Notes: generated by a model from the sequence alone, not told the origin. A stretch of DNA of 64,000 bases from JAGWAJ01 sp026707615 (GCA_965207595.1 CBDBMW010000013.1:248001-312000), one strand, 5' to 3'. Positions 45,513-54,060 are shown, numbered from the stretch's first letter. Numbers and translations are program-made.

Positions 45513-47474
45513 CGGAAGTTTCAGGGGTCATTTTCCCTGAACCCATAGATTCTAAAGGCTTTACGGGGTTTTTGGCGGGTTTTATCGGGCGAAATGTAGC
45601 CATGTAATGGCAGGGATGAAAGTCTGGTATTCCCTTGCAATAGATGCCATGGAGCGGGACAATAGTATCCATGTATATCGAGAGCGTCCCCAACCGCTCC
45701 TCACCCCCCGCCATCCTCCTCCGAGAGTCCTTCCGCGACCGCGGCCGCGTCAAAAAGCGAACCCTCGCCAACCTCTCCAAGCTTCCCGATGCCGCCATCA
45801 ACGCTCTCCGCCACATCCTCCGCGGCGAGCAACTCATACGTCCCGACGACGCCTTCACCTGCCTCCGCAGCCTCCCCCATGGCCACGTCGCAGCCGTGCT
45901 CGCCACCGTCCGCAAGCTCGGAATCGCTGCCCTGCTCGCCCGAAGCCCAGGGCGCCTCCGCGACCTCGTCCTCGCCCTGCTCGTCGCCCGCGTCATCGAC
46001 GCGCAGTCGAAGCTCGCCACCGCCCGCGCCCTGACGCCGGAAAGCGCCGTCTCCACGCTCGGAGAGATGCTCAACCTCGGCACCGTCGACCCGAAGGAGC
46101 TGTACGCCGCGATGGACTGGCTCGTCGAGCGGCAGGCGGCCATCGAGCAGCGTTTGGCGAAGCGCCACCTCCAGGAACACACCCTGGTGCTCTACGACCT
46201 GACCTCCAGCTACGTCGAGGGGACGCACTGCCAACTCGCCCAGCGCGGGCACAGCCGCGACCGCAAGAAGGGCACGCTCCAGATCGTCTTCGGTCTGCTC
46301 TGCACCGCCTCCGGGTGTCCGGTCGCCGTCGAGGTCTTCGAAGGCTCGACCAGTGACCCCAACACCGTCGCCTCGCAGGTCGACAAGATCCGCACCCGCT
46401 TCGGCCTCCACCGCGTGGTGCTCGTCGGCGACCGCGGGATGCTGACCGCGGCCCGCATCCGCGAGGACCTCGCCAGCGTCGACGGGCTGCGATGGATCAC
46501 CACGCTGCGCGCACCGACCATCCGCAAGCTGGTGGCTGCCGGAACCGTCACGCCGTCGCTGTTCGACCAACGCGACCTGGCCGAGGTCACCAGCGAGGAT
46601 TTCCCTGGTGAGCGGCTGATCGTCTGCCGCAATCCGCTGCTCGCCGCCGAGCGGCAGCGCAAGCGACTCGAGCTGCTGGCCGCCACCGAGAAGGAACTCG
46701 AACCGATTGTCGCCGCGACCCGGCGTCCGAACAACCCCTTACGCGGGGCCGCCGCCATCGGCGTGCGCGTCGGCAAGGTCATCAACCGCTACAAGGTCGC
46801 CAAGCACTTCGTCACCACCATCACCGACGAGGCCTTCGCGTTCCAGCGCGACGAAGCCGGGGTCGCCGACGAGCAGCAACTCGACGGGCTCTACATCGTC
46901 CGTTCCAACGTCGAGCCCGAATACTTCGATGCCGCCCAGACCGTGCGCGCCTACAAGGACCTGGCGAAGGTCGAGCGCGCCTTTCGGTCCCTCAAGACCG
47001 TCGACCTGAAGGTACGGCCGATCCACCACCGCCGCGCCGACCGGGTGCGGGCGCACGTCCTGTTGTGCATGCTCGCCTACTACGTCGAGTGGCACATGCG
47101 CCAGGCCCTCAAGCCGCTCCTGTTCGACGACCACGACCCGGCCGCTGCCGAACGACAGCGCGCCTCGGTGGTCCAGAAGGCCAGGCGCTCGCCCGCCGCA
47201 CGCGCCAAGGCCGCCGGAAAGCGCACCGAAGACGACCTGCCCGTGCACAGCTTCCGAACCCTGCTCGCCGACCTCGGCACCCTGACCGCCAACACCATGC
47301 GGGTGGCCGACGGCGACACCACCTTCACCATGCTCACCAAGCCCACACCCGTGCAGCAACGCAGCTTCGAGCTGCTGGGGGTCACCCCGCAAATGTAGCC
47401 AGCACCCAACACCATCGAAACCTATAACTCCACTACCAACAGTGACTTATGCGCGATCGACCTGGAAACTTCCG
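45513..47474 (+). mobile_element. IS1634-family insertion sequence (1,962 bp)
   Basis: Terminal inverted repeats start CGGAAGTTTC at 45513 and end GAAACTTCCG at 47474. A 6-bp target duplication TCTAAA flanks it (45507-45512, 47475-47480). The size and duplication length fit the IS1634 group of IS4-like elements. It lies wholly inside element 2 and carries one intact transposase, so it entered after or independently of that element and may be active. Confidence 0.87.
45671..47398 (+). CDS. IS1634-family transposase
   Basis: 575 residues from ATG 45671, chosen because the family N-terminus 'MYIESVPNRSSPPAILLRES' begins there. The DDE core of the IS4 superfamily is visible: 'TLVLYDLTSSYVEG' (first Asp), 'VLVGDRGMLTAARI' (second Asp), and 'VRAYKDLAKVERAFRSLKT' with the Y-(2)-R-(3)-E-(6)-K-type signature near the C-terminus, then 'RPIHHRRADRVRAHVLLCMLAYY'. 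Full length with no frameshift. It catalyses cut-and-paste movement of the flanking insertion sequence. Confidence 0.93.
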   Translation: MYIESVPNRSSPPAILLRESFRDRGRVKKRTLANLSKLPDAAINALRHILRGEQLIRPDDAFTCLRSLPHGHVAAVLATVRKLGIAALLARSPGRLRDLVLALLVARVIDAQSKLATARALTPESAVSTLGEMLNLGTVDPKELYAAMDWLVERQAAIEQRLAKRHLQEHTLVLYDLTSSYVEGTHCQLAQRGHSRDRKKGTLQIVFGLLCTASGCPVAVEVFEGSTSDPNTVASQVDKIRTRFGLHRVVLVGDRGMLTAARIREDLASVDGLRWITTLRAPTIRKLVAAGTVTPSLFDQRDLAEVTSEDFPGERLIVCRNPLLAAERQRKRLELLAATEKELEPIVAATRRPNNPLRGAAAIGVRVGKVINRYKVAKHFVTTITDEAFAFQRDEAGVADEQQLDGLYIVRSNVEPEYFDAAQTVRAYKDLAKVERAFRSLKTVDLKVRPIHHRRADRVRAHVLLCMLAYYVEWHMRQALKPLLFDDHDPAAAERQRASVVQKARRSPAARAKAAGKRTEDDLPVHSFRTLLADLGTLTANTMRVADGDTTFTMLTKPTPVQQRSFELLGVTPQM

Positions 47475-47627
47475 TCTAAACCCCGGCCGCGCACCAAGGC
47501 AGCAACGCCGCTCCGGCCCGACCGGTTGCCGATGCGGTACGTGCAGGGGCTGGCGATCTCCTGGGGAACGCTGGCTTCAGCACAGGGTGCCGACCTCGTG
47601 GTTCCCGTTCAGCGAGTCGAGCAAGAG

Positions 47628-47999
47628 CTATGCGCTCCGTCTGACTGGTCGAAGGGTGGACTTCCCCGGCTCCGGGCGCGACCGACGGACGGACGCGGGC
47701 GGGCGTTCAACGTGTTCATGACGCCGGGCAAGCAGGGCAGATGACGACTCGCGCTCCTGGCGGCGCTGAGGCTGCTCCTCGATGGCCATCGGAGCTGAGA
47801 CGTGGTGCCACGCGTACCCGCGTGCATCGTCCACGGGGAACGACTCGATGGCTTCGACTTGGGTCGCCGGCAGCGCCGCCACTGGCCGACCGCCGATGTT
47901 CTCGAACACCCACCAGCCGTCCGCGGCAACGGCACGTCCGGCCTCGATGACGAGCGTGCCGTCGAACCCCACCTGCTTCACGGCGAATAGCGTATTCAT
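47628..47999 (-). CDS. Small protein of a tandem paralogous pair, member 2
   Basis: 123 residues. The first 60 resemble the upstream gene product: 'TLFAVKQVGFDGTLVIEAG' here against 'MLFAVTRTATPVRLVIDAA' there, followed by 'WWVFENIGGRPVAALPATQVEAIESF' against 'KLVFRTAEGDPLMILAAEDVTHVETV'. The start overlaps that gene's stop (ATGA). The C-terminal half is Arg-rich and may not be conserved. This looks like a small single-domain beta protein; function unknown. Confidence 0.55.
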   Translation of the reverse strand: MNTLFAVKQVGFDGTLVIEAGRAVAADGWWVFENIGGRPVAALPATQVEAIESFPVDDARGYAWHHVSAPMAIEEQPQRRQERESSSALLARRHEHVERPPASVRRSRPEPGKSTLRPVRRSA

Positions 48000-48241
48000 G
48001 ATGAACGTCTATCGGCCGCTGAGCCTGCCGCCGTTACCGAGATGAAGAGACGGTGCAGCAACGTCGAGGGAGGCTGCGGCGCGTTGACCGTTTCGACGTG
48101 CGTCACGTCTTCCGCGGCCAGAATCATCAGCGGGTCTCCCTCGGCGGTTCGGAAGACCAACTTCCCCTCCTCGGCGATGAGTGAGGCTGCGTCGATGACG
48201 AGCCGGACCGGCGTGGCCGTCCGCGTGACAGCGAACAGCAT
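47996..48241 (-). CDS. Small protein of a tandem paralogous pair, member 1
   Basis: 81 residues from ATG 48241, behind a GGGGAGGG site. The predicted fold is beta-rich ('TPVRLVIDAASLIAEEGKLVF'). It is a paralogue of the protein encoded in overlap downstream. The gene is divergent from the B2 structure, whose 5' side begins 40 bases away, so both could share a promoter region. No family is recognised. Confidence 0.55.
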   Translation of the reverse strand: MLFAVTRTATPVRLVIDAASLIAEEGKLVFRTAEGDPLMILAAEDVTHVETVNAPQPPSTLLHRLFISVTAAGSAADRRSS

Positions 48242-48280
48242 TGAACAACCCTCCCCACGGGTTGACGACCGCGGTTCCGC

Positions 48281-48398
48281 CCTTCCTGGAAGGATAATTG
48301 AGCCGGGAGCGACCGCACCAGCGGCGCCGGCTGGCGTGTGATCGAACACGCCGGCCGGGGCCGATGGCGGTGCCGAAGGCACCGGGTCGCTCCCGGCT
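48281..48398 (+). ncRNA. B2: structured element upstream of iterons, element 2
   Basis: A short CCTTCCTGGAAGG inverted repeat, then a perfect outer stem AGCCGGGAGCGACC (48301-48314) with GGTCGCTCCCGGCT (48385-48398). Inside are CCGGCTGGCGTGT-loop GATCGA-ACACGCCGGCCGG and a GGTGCC-gaa-GGCACC hairpin. Element 3 has the same outer stem with CGCCCC/GGGGCG in place of CGACC/GGTCG, a double compensatory change. About 100 bases after B2 match element 1 closely, leading to the iterons. Confidence 0.58.
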
Positions 48399-48484
48399 TT
48401 TCCCTGACCCTTGTATGTGTACCGGGGATGGTGTGTGGGTGTGCGGTTGGGCCAATGAATCCGGGGTTCTTTCGCGGAGGCGCG

Positions 48485-48514
48485 TGTGATCCGGGGTGTG
48501 ATCAGGCTGTGATC
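48485..48514 (+). repeat. Iteron array of element 2
   Basis: TGTGATC at 48485-48491, 48497-48503 and 48508-48514 (periods 12 and 11), with an inverted GATCACA at 48530-48536. The spacers match those of element 1, on the opposite strand there. This is a candidate initiator or regulator binding array. Confidence 0.65.
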
Positions 48515-48981
48515 GAGCGTTGGGGGCTGATCACAAGCTGGCGCGGCACTATCGGGCCGGATCGTCGCTCCGTGGTCGCCGTGATCCTCGTGAACCTCGA
48601 CTTCGAGATCGTGTCCTCGTGGCGGCGCTCCCCGTCGCCCCCTGTGGTTCCGTTCGCCGCCTCCACGGTCGCCTCGCTGGCGCTCAGGTCGGTGTTGGGT
48701 CCGTTCAGGGCCGAACGCTGGCGTTCGGCGATAATCGACTCGTCTGCCCCGGCGGACGGCGGGTCACCCTGGGCCGAAACGAAGTGTAGGAGCCTCGTAG
48801 AGGCTTGACGCGCCGTCCGACGGGGTGGCATTCAACGTGTCCGCTGGCAGCGGCTCGGTGAGACAGGTTCCTGCGTCTCTGCCGCCGAACGTTGCAGGTT
48901 CGCTCTGTCCGCCGCCTTGGCCACGGTTTCACAGCCCGGCCGGATGCCAAACGAGCGAAGAGGGGACAATCGGGAAGGCAT
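48515..48981. other. Element 2 stretch without a confident gene
   Basis: Several frames are open here (for example 48502-48831 minus, 109 codons) but none has a ribosome site or a recognisable protein, and the plus-strand frame 48338-48808 overlaps the B2 and iteron sequences. I call no gene. Confidence 0.4.
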
Positions 48982-49203
48982 CTATCGGACCCCGCGCTTG
49001 TGGTCGAGGTAGTTGACCGCGGCCCGCATCTCGTCGGCGTCCCACGCCGCCCAGTCGTCGCTTGCCGGCAACCCCGACACGCCGGTGCTCCGACCCACGG
49101 CAACGATCCGCGTCGCCAAACGCTCTGAGCCGTAGTGCTCGCACAATGCCAGGAAGCGCATCGTCAGGGCCACCGAAGGAAGCTCGCCGATCACGAACGG
49201 CAA
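48982..49203 (-). CDS. Small hypothetical protein, 73 aa
   Basis: A short frame from TTG 49203 (an internal GTG is an alternative), next to the integrase stop. The sequence looks protein-like: 'ALTMRFLALCEHYGSERLAT' and 'WDADEMRAAVNYLDHKRGV'. No family is recognised. A position beside the integrase would suit an excision or control factor, but no helix-turn-helix is evident. Confidence 0.4.
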   Translation of the reverse strand: MPFVIGELPSVALTMRFLALCEHYGSERLATRIVAVGRSTGVSGLPASDDWAAWDADEMRAAVNYLDHKRGVR

Positions 49204-49223
49204 TTATAGTGGAGACACGCAAG

Positions 49224-50441
49224 TTACGTGCGGGCGGCGCGTGTGTCGGCGACGTAGGCCGCCCAGTCGTCCATCAGGACCCGCCGCCGCTCGAACAGGT
49301 CCGAGCGGGCATAGGCGGCCTCGACCGGGTTGCGGACGACGTGAGCCAGCGCCGCCTCGACGACCTCCCGCGGGTGGTCGGTCTCCTCGGCGGCCCAGTC
49401 CCGGAACGACGAACGGAAACCGTGCGGAACGGCGGCGATGTCCAGGTTCCTGAGCAGCTCCGAGAGGAACGTGTCCTTGATGCGGTTGCCCAAGCGGTTC
49501 AGGAACACCAGCCGATGGCCGTCGGCGAGCGACCGCGCCGCGTCGAGGACCTCCAGCGTCCGGCCGCTGAGCGGGACTCTGTGCTCGCGGTTCATCTTCA
49601 TGCGCGTGGCCGGGATGGTCCAGACGCGGCCCGCCGCGTCCATCTCGTCCCACGTCGCCAGCCGTACCTCCCCCGACCGCGCGGCCGTCAACACGAGGAA
49701 CTCGAACGCGAGCTTGACGGCCGGCGTCGCCTTCGACGACCGGACGGACGCAATCGCGGCCGCGACGTCGCGATGGGGCAGCGCCCGCCGATGCTGCACG
49801 GTGTTGCGCTGCGGGCCGAGCACCGGCCCGATGCGGCCACAGGGGTTGTCGGTCCGGTAGTCCATCGCAACGGCCCACTCCAGCACGGCGGCGATCCGCT
49901 GCCGGAGCGCCTTTGCGGTCGGGGCCTGGGCGTGCCAGATGGGCGTCAGGATGGCCAGCACGTCGCCGCTGGTGACATCGGAGACGGGGCGCGAGCCGAT
50001 GCGCGGGAAGGCGTAGCGTTCGAGGCTGTGGAGCCAGTCGCCCGCCTGCCTGGGGCTGCGCCAGCCGGCCCGTTTCTGGTCGATCACCGTGGCGGCAGCC
50101 TCGGCGAAGGTGGGCGTACCCTGGGCTCGGCGCTTGTCGGCGAGAGGGTCGCCGCCCGCACGGGCGAGCTTTCGGTTGGCGCGGGCCTGCTCGCGGGCCT
50201 CGGCGAGCGAGACGAGGTGGACGCTGCCGAGTCCGAGTTCGTGTTTCCGGCCTCGGATGACGAGGCGCTGTATCCAGCTTCGGGTCCCGGTGCGCTGGAC
50301 GTAGAGGTAGAGTCCGTTGCCGTCGGCGTGCCTGCCGACCGGAGCGGAGCGGATGAAGGCGGCGGCGAGGGCGTTGTGTGGGTGTCGGCCCTTGGGCTTG
50401 GTCCTGCGGGTTGCGGGCGCGCCCAGTGTCACTATATCCAT
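49224..50441 (-). CDS. Tyrosine recombinase/integrase 2
   Basis: 405 residues, same family as integrases 1, 3 and 5. Arm-binding domain: 'ADGNGLYLYVQRTGTRSWIQ'. Catalytic residues: Arg in 'LTAARSGEVRLATW', 'MNREHRVPL', 'HGFRSSFRDW', His in 'ALAHVVRNPVEA', Tyr in 'AAYARSDLFE'. It reads from the element's right junction (50588) inwards and is antisense to the host receptor gene. An intact gene, so element 2 may still excise. Confidence 0.92.
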   Translation of the reverse strand: MDIVTLGAPATRRTKPKGRHPHNALAAAFIRSAPVGRHADGNGLYLYVQRTGTRSWIQRLVIRGRKHELGLGSVHLVSLAEAREQARANRKLARAGGDPLADKRRAQGTPTFAEAAATVIDQKRAGWRSPRQAGDWLHSLERYAFPRIGSRPVSDVTSGDVLAILTPIWHAQAPTAKALRQRIAAVLEWAVAMDYRTDNPCGRIGPVLGPQRNTVQHRRALPHRDVAAAIASVRSSKATPAVKLAFEFLVLTAARSGEVRLATWDEMDAAGRVWTIPATRMKMNREHRVPLSGRTLEVLDAARSLADGHRLVFLNRLGNRIKDTFLSELLRNLDIAAVPHGFRSSFRDWAAEETDHPREVVEAALAHVVRNPVEAAYARSDLFERRRVLMDDWAAYVADTRAART

Positions 50442-50587
50442 CCCCTAATCATATACGGGATGTGGGCGGATTTCACGTGACGGCCCGACCCCCAGAGACC
50501 CGCTGGATCGGTAGTAAACAGCTACTATTCAGCTACTTATGGCCGATTCGACACGGGCACGGACGCCAATGGACCATGTAGTGGTGT

Positions 50588-50598
50588 TGGTCAACGGC
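50588..50598. other. att core, integrase end of element 2
   Basis: TGGTCAACGGC, partner of 44737-44747. Reading inward from here, the element shows ACACCACTACATGG, CATTGGCGTCCG, CGAATCGGCCATAA and TTTACTACCG, parts of which recur at the integrase ends of elements 1 and 3. Confidence 0.75.
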
Positions 50599-50778
50599 AA
50601 GCGCCGCCACCGCTCGTCGGTCATCGCCTGGTTCGCGGGGGTCACCGACGGCGCGCAGGGGCCCGACATCTCGACCATCCCCGCCATCGCCCTGCGGCAG
50701 GTGGAGGTGCTGCGCGACGGCGCCTCGGCGCAGTACGGCTCGGACGCCATCGCCGGCGTGATGAACTTCCTGCTCAAG
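50588..50778 (+). pseudogene. Interrupted TonB receptor, piece B (plug)
   Basis: About 63 host codons: 'LVNGKRRHRSSVIAWFAGV', 'DGAQGPDISTIPAIALRQVE', 'VLRDGASAQYGSDAIAGVMN' and 'FLLK'. It lies between element 2 (left) and element 3 (right). An accidental ATG at 50572 in element 2 allows an 80-codon frame, but this is only the middle of the plug domain and cannot be a working receptor. Confidence 0.9.
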
Positions 50779-50961
50779 CCATATCGGGATACGTGTAACT
50801 GCTACAGCTAAAAACGTTAGCAGGGTACTGCCGACACGGAATCCCTCGTTGTACCCCACATTCAGCACGGGTATCTGCTGGACTCTGCAAGCCGTCGATG
50901 GACGGTCAGCCGGGCAAGCGCCCCGAGTCGACCAGTGTCAGGGGTCGGCCAGCGTGAGTCG

Positions 50962-51077
50962 ATGGCCGGACGAAGCCGTCCGGCCATAATCGCCCTGGAG
51001 CCGGCGCGAGCGGCGAGTCACCCAGCGGGCCGGAGCGCCAGCGGAGGAGGCGCGAAGCGACTTGACTCGCCGCTCGC
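50962..51077 (+). ncRNA. M2: conserved structured motif, element 3
   Basis: Hairpin ATGGCCGGACG-aagc-CGTCCGGCCAT (50962-50987), then a perfect 15-bp outer stem GCGAGCGGCGAGTCA (51006-51020) with TGACTCGCCGCTCGC (51063-51077). Inside are GGGCCGGAGCG, GCGGAGGAGGCGCG and AGCG. In M3 of element 4 the outer stem is GCGAGCGGCGTGTCA with TGACACGCCGCTCGC: the A to T change is matched by T to A on the other side. Confidence 0.6.
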
Positions 51078-51328
51078 AGAGGCTAGCTCTCTTCGCCTCT
51101 CGATGTCGAGGTGAGCGTGTCTGCCCCTGGTCGGCGTGGTGGCGCCTCGACTCAGTCCAGCTGTCACCCGGCATCCTCGCGACCGCCGTGCTCGACGCCG
51201 TGCGTCTCGACGGTCAGGTAGACCTCGGTCGGCTTCGGCTCGTCGAGCAGCTCGGTCAGGCGGGTGCCACCAAGGTACCGATCCCGACGGTGACGGCGGC
51301 GACCGCGTGCCCGCGCGATGCCGCGCGC

Positions 51329-51437
51329 AGCCTTCCGCAGGAAGATTTCGGCCGGGAGCGCCCCGGCCCGGCAGGTGTGACGGAGGAACACCTGTCGGGC
51401 CAGCAAACCGCCAGGTTTGCGGGGGGCGCTCCCGGCC
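51329..51437 (+). ncRNA. B3: structured element upstream of iterons, element 3
   Basis: A CCTTCCGCAGGAAG hairpin, then a perfect outer stem GGCCGGGAGCGCCCC (51350-51364) with GGGGCGCTCCCGGCC (51423-51437). Inside: GCCCGGCAGGTGT-loop GACGGAGGA-ACACCTGTCGGGC (one G-U-type pair) and GCAAACC-gcca-GGTTTGC. Both loops are identical to those of B1, on co-varying stems. It leads into four exact-phase iterons. Confidence 0.6.
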
Positions 51438-51522
51438 TTCACCTGACCCAATGCCCGACCCCGCACATGGATCGCACGTCGTGGGTGTGGTCAATGGAAT
51501 CAACGGCTTAGAGAGAACGAAG

Positions 51523-51573
51523 TGTGACTTGGGATGTGACGTGGAGTGTGACTGGGCGTGTGACTCAGTCACA
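51523..51573 (+). repeat. Iteron array of element 3 (4 x 12 bp)
   Basis: TGTGAC at 51523, 51535, 51547 and 51559, an exact 12-bp period, with spacers TTGGGA, GTGGAG and TGGGCG. The last unit forms the palindrome TGTGACtcaGTCACA with an inverted copy ending at 51573. Twelve-base phasing places proteins about one helical turn apart. It lies between B3 and the AlpA/primase genes, where a P4-like origin would be expected. Confidence 0.72.
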
Positions 51574-51946
51574 AGGATGCACTCACAGCCTTACGCGGCA
51601 CAAAGCAGCCGTTCCAGTTCCAGCGGACCGTCGCTCTCCAGGGTCGTGGGCATCGTCGTCGTGGTGGTCCTGTTCCTCGCCCGCGATCTGGTCGTCGAGG
51701 CAGTCTGAGCGTCGGTCCGATCATGGTGCCGGATCTGCCTTCGACGGGCTCTTCCGACCGCACCCGATGGTGACCCGTCGCGGTGCTCTGGACTCATCAG
51801 GGCTGTGCGGGTCGGAACAGGCCGTAACTGGTCTAAAGTATTTATATACAATGGGTTACGCCGTCCGTGTGCTAGACTCGTCGGCACCGTACACCATCAG
51901 ATCGCAGCCTACGGCCCTGGCTGACGGCTGCCAAGACAGGAGGACG

Positions 51947-52144
51947 ATGATGAGACTGCTCACGCTTCGCGAGGTAACCGGGATGACGGCGCTGTCGCGC
52001 TCGGCGGTCTACGCGCTGATGGCGGCGTCGAGGTTTCCGAAGCCGATCCGGATCGGGGAACGCGCCGTGCGTTGGGTCGAGAAGGAAGTGCTGGACTTCA
52101 TCGCCAGCCGTCCCCGCGGCGGTTCGGAGCGGCCCGCCGCGTAG
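51947..52144 (+). CDS. AlpA-like helix-turn-helix regulator / excisionase
   Basis: 65 residues from ATG 51947 (AGGAGGAC upstream). Typical AlpA/MerR-like sequence: 'LLTLREVTGMTALSRSAVYA', 'FPKPIRIGERAVRWVEKEVL', 'FIASR'. These small DNA-binding proteins activate integrase or satellite genes, or serve as recombination directionality factors. It lies just upstream of the primase gene (11-base gap) and downstream of the iterons, which are possible binding sites. Confidence 0.88.
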   Translation: MMRLLTLREVTGMTALSRSAVYALMAASRFPKPIRIGERAVRWVEKEVLDFIASRPRGGSERPAA

Positions 52145-52155
52145 CAGGAGGCGTG

Positions 52156-54060
52156 GTGGAGAACCTGCTCGACCGCCTGGAGGGTGTCAGGGAGTCGGGC
52201 GCCGGCTGGACGGCGCGCTGCCCGGCGCATGAGGACCGGCAGGCCTCGCTGTCGGTCGGCCGCGGCGACGACGGGCGGTGGCTCCTGAAGTGCCACGCCG
52301 GCTGCTCGTTCGGCGCCGTGGTCGGCGCGCTCGGCGTCGACGCCCGCGACCTCTTCCCGTCGAACGGACACCGCCGCCGGCCGGGCGAGCGACGCATTGT
52401 CGCCGTCTACGACTACGACGGCGTGTTCGAGGTGGTGCGCTACGCGCCGAAGGACTTCCGGCAGCGTCGGTGCGACGGCAAGGGTGGCTACGTCTGGAAC
52501 CTCGACGGCATCTCGCCGCGGCTCTATCGTCTCAACGACCTGGCCGGCCGCGATGCGGTCATCGTGGTCGAGGGCGAGAAGGACGCGGACCGGCTGTGGT
52601 CGCTCGACCTGCCGGCGACCTGCAACGCGGGCGGAGCCGGCCGGTGGCGGCCGACGCATGCCGAGCAACTGAAGGTCGCCGGCGTGCGGTCGGTCGTCGT
52701 CGTTCCCGATGCTGACGACGCGGGCCGGACGCACGGACGGACCGTCGCGCGGTCGTGCGCAGCGGCCGGACTGCAAGCGCGGGTCGCCACGCTGCCCGAC
52801 GGACCCAAGGACATCAGCGCGTACCTCGACGACGGTCACGACCAGCGCGAGCTGGCGGACGTGATCGCCGCTGCCGGGTCGTTCGACGGGGCCGCCGACC
52901 TGCCGGCTGGCGTCGTGCGGTTGAGCGACGCCGATGTCGAGGGCACGGCAGTCGAGGGACCGCCGGCCGTTGCGCGGCTGCTCGCCCACGCCGGCCGGGT
53001 GACGCTGCTGCACGCCCGCGAGAAGGCCGGCAAGAGCACGCTGATCGGCGCGGCGGTGGCCGCCGTCACGCGCGGGCACTCGTTCCTGGGAATGCCCACC
53101 GTTGCGGGCGACGTGCTGTGGGTCGGCGAGGAGGCGGCCTCGGATGTCAAGGCGCGGTTGTTCCAGTGGGACGCGGACCTGGAACGGGTGTACTTCGTCG
53201 GCCGGCCGAGCCGGGACCCGGAGCACGAGGCGTCGCTGCGACGGCTGGTCGAGCGGCTGCGGCCGGTGTGGGTCGTCATCGACACCTGGTCGCACTACCT
53301 CCAGATCCATCGTGTGAAGGACACGGCCGGCCCTGGCGAGCAGGGGCTGCTGATCGGCGAGGTCGTGAATCTGGCCCGCGACTTCGGGTCGGCGTTCGCC
53401 GTCTCGCACCACAACCGGAAGAACCCCAGCGCGACGGCCGAGTCCGGCGACGCGGAGGGCGAGTACCGGGACTCGACGGCGATCGGCGCGGCCGTGGACA
53501 TGATCGTGTCGGTGAGCCGGGCGAAGATGCCGCGGGCGCGCCGTCTCACGCCGTCCGGGCGCTGGCCCGAGGAGCCGCTGACCGTCGTTCTCGAGCCGGG
53601 CGTCGGCTACGAGCTGGCGCCGGACCTGGAGGAAGGCGAACAGGCCCGCGTGGATGGCACGCCGCCGGCCCGCCCGCTCACGGAACGCGTACTGCTGCAC
53701 CTGCTCCGTTGCGATCCTTTGGCCCGGCCTCATGCGAGCACCCTGGCCGAGGCGCTCGATTGCAGCGGCCGGCGGTACCAGGACCTGCGTGCGGCGCTCG
53801 ACGCACTGCTCGACGACGGGTTCATCGACCATGCCCAGCGCTCCGGCGGAACGACACAGCGAGATCGAGGCTACGCGCTGACCGCCGAAGGCCGCGAGCG
53901 GGCCGTGGCTCTCCGCGACAACTCGATTTCCACGATTTCCACCAATGGAAATGGGGGTGGAAACGCACGGGAACACGACGGGAAATCGACTCGATTTCCA
54001 TTTCCGCGATTTCCACCCCAGGGGGTGGGCGGAAATGGAAATGGAAATCGAACCGCTTGA
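52156..54060 (+). CDS. Primase-helicase (CHC2-like, TOPRIM and RecA-like ATPase domains)
   Basis: 634 residues from GTG 52156 (AGGAGG just upstream; GTG 52153 is an alternative). Residues 15-65 are a zinc-finger-like start 'CPAHEDRQASLSV' and 'LLKCHAGCSFGAVV'. A TOPRIM domain follows ('AVIVVEGEKDADRLWSL', 'VVVPDADDAGRTHG'). From about 270 is an AAA_25/RecA-like motor: Walker A 'HAREKAGKSTLIGAA', Walker B-like 'VWVVIDTWSHYL', then 'AVSHHNRK'. The C-terminus is a winged-helix type ('LAEALDCSGRRYQDLRAALD'). This is the replication initiator pattern of satellites and plasmids. Confidence 0.88.
   Translation: MENLLDRLEGVRESGAGWTARCPAHEDRQASLSVGRGDDGRWLLKCHAGCSFGAVVGALGVDARDLFPSNGHRRRPGERRIVAVYDYDGVFEVVRYAPKDFRQRRCDGKGGYVWNLDGISPRLYRLNDLAGRDAVIVVEGEKDADRLWSLDLPATCNAGGAGRWRPTHAEQLKVAGVRSVVVVPDADDAGRTHGRTVARSCAAAGLQARVATLPDGPKDISAYLDDGHDQRELADVIAAAGSFDGAADLPAGVVRLSDADVEGTAVEGPPAVARLLAHAGRVTLLHAREKAGKSTLIGAAVAAVTRGHSFLGMPTVAGDVLWVGEEAASDVKARLFQWDADLERVYFVGRPSRDPEHEASLRRLVERLRPVWVVIDTWSHYLQIHRVKDTAGPGEQGLLIGEVVNLARDFGSAFAVSHHNRKNPSATAESGDAEGEYRDSTAIGAAVDMIVSVSRAKMPRARRLTPSGRWPEEPLTVVLEPGVGYELAPDLEEGEQARVDGTPPARPLTERVLLHLLRCDPLARPHASTLAEALDCSGRRYQDLRAALDALLDDGFIDHAQRSGGTTQRDRGYALTAEGRERAVALRDNSISTISTNGNGGGNAREHDGKSTRFPFPRFPPQGVGGNGNGNRTA

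Larger units (their letters stand above)
44737..50598. mobile_element. Integrase element 2 (5.85 kb), carries an IS1634-family insertion
   Basis: Bounded by the 11-bp direct repeat TGGTCAACGGC at 44737-44747 and 50588-50598. Without the 1,968-bp insertion sequence and its duplication the element is about 3.9 kb. Order from distal end: inverted pair TAAGTTGC/GCAACTTA (44765-44772, 44793-44800) and TTCCCTCGT box, membrane-protein gene, insertion sequence, two paralogous small genes, B2, iterons, small gene, integrase. No replication gene is present. The host gene TonB receptor is restored in frame if one repeat and the element are removed. Confidence 0.85.
50779..51946. other. 1.17-kb non-coding leader region of element 3
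   Basis: No convincing gene lies here. The region holds the distal end, the M2 motif (50962-51077), the B3 structure (51329-51437) and the iterons (51523-51573). Between 51078 and 51328 and between 51574 and 51946 I see GC-rich sequence without supported frames, except short Arg-rich ones that I do not believe. An AT-richer patch near 51830-51860 ('AAGTATTTATATACAATGGG') may be a promoter for the AlpA gene or an unwinding site. Confidence 0.5.

Noticed and set aside
48338..48808. A 156-codon plus-strand gene in element 2
   Set aside because: It overlaps the B2 stem and the iterons, has no ribosome site and no protein-like pattern.
51523..51573. CRISPR array
   Set aside because: Units are 12 bp with no 25-40 bp spacers, and no cas gene is present in the window.
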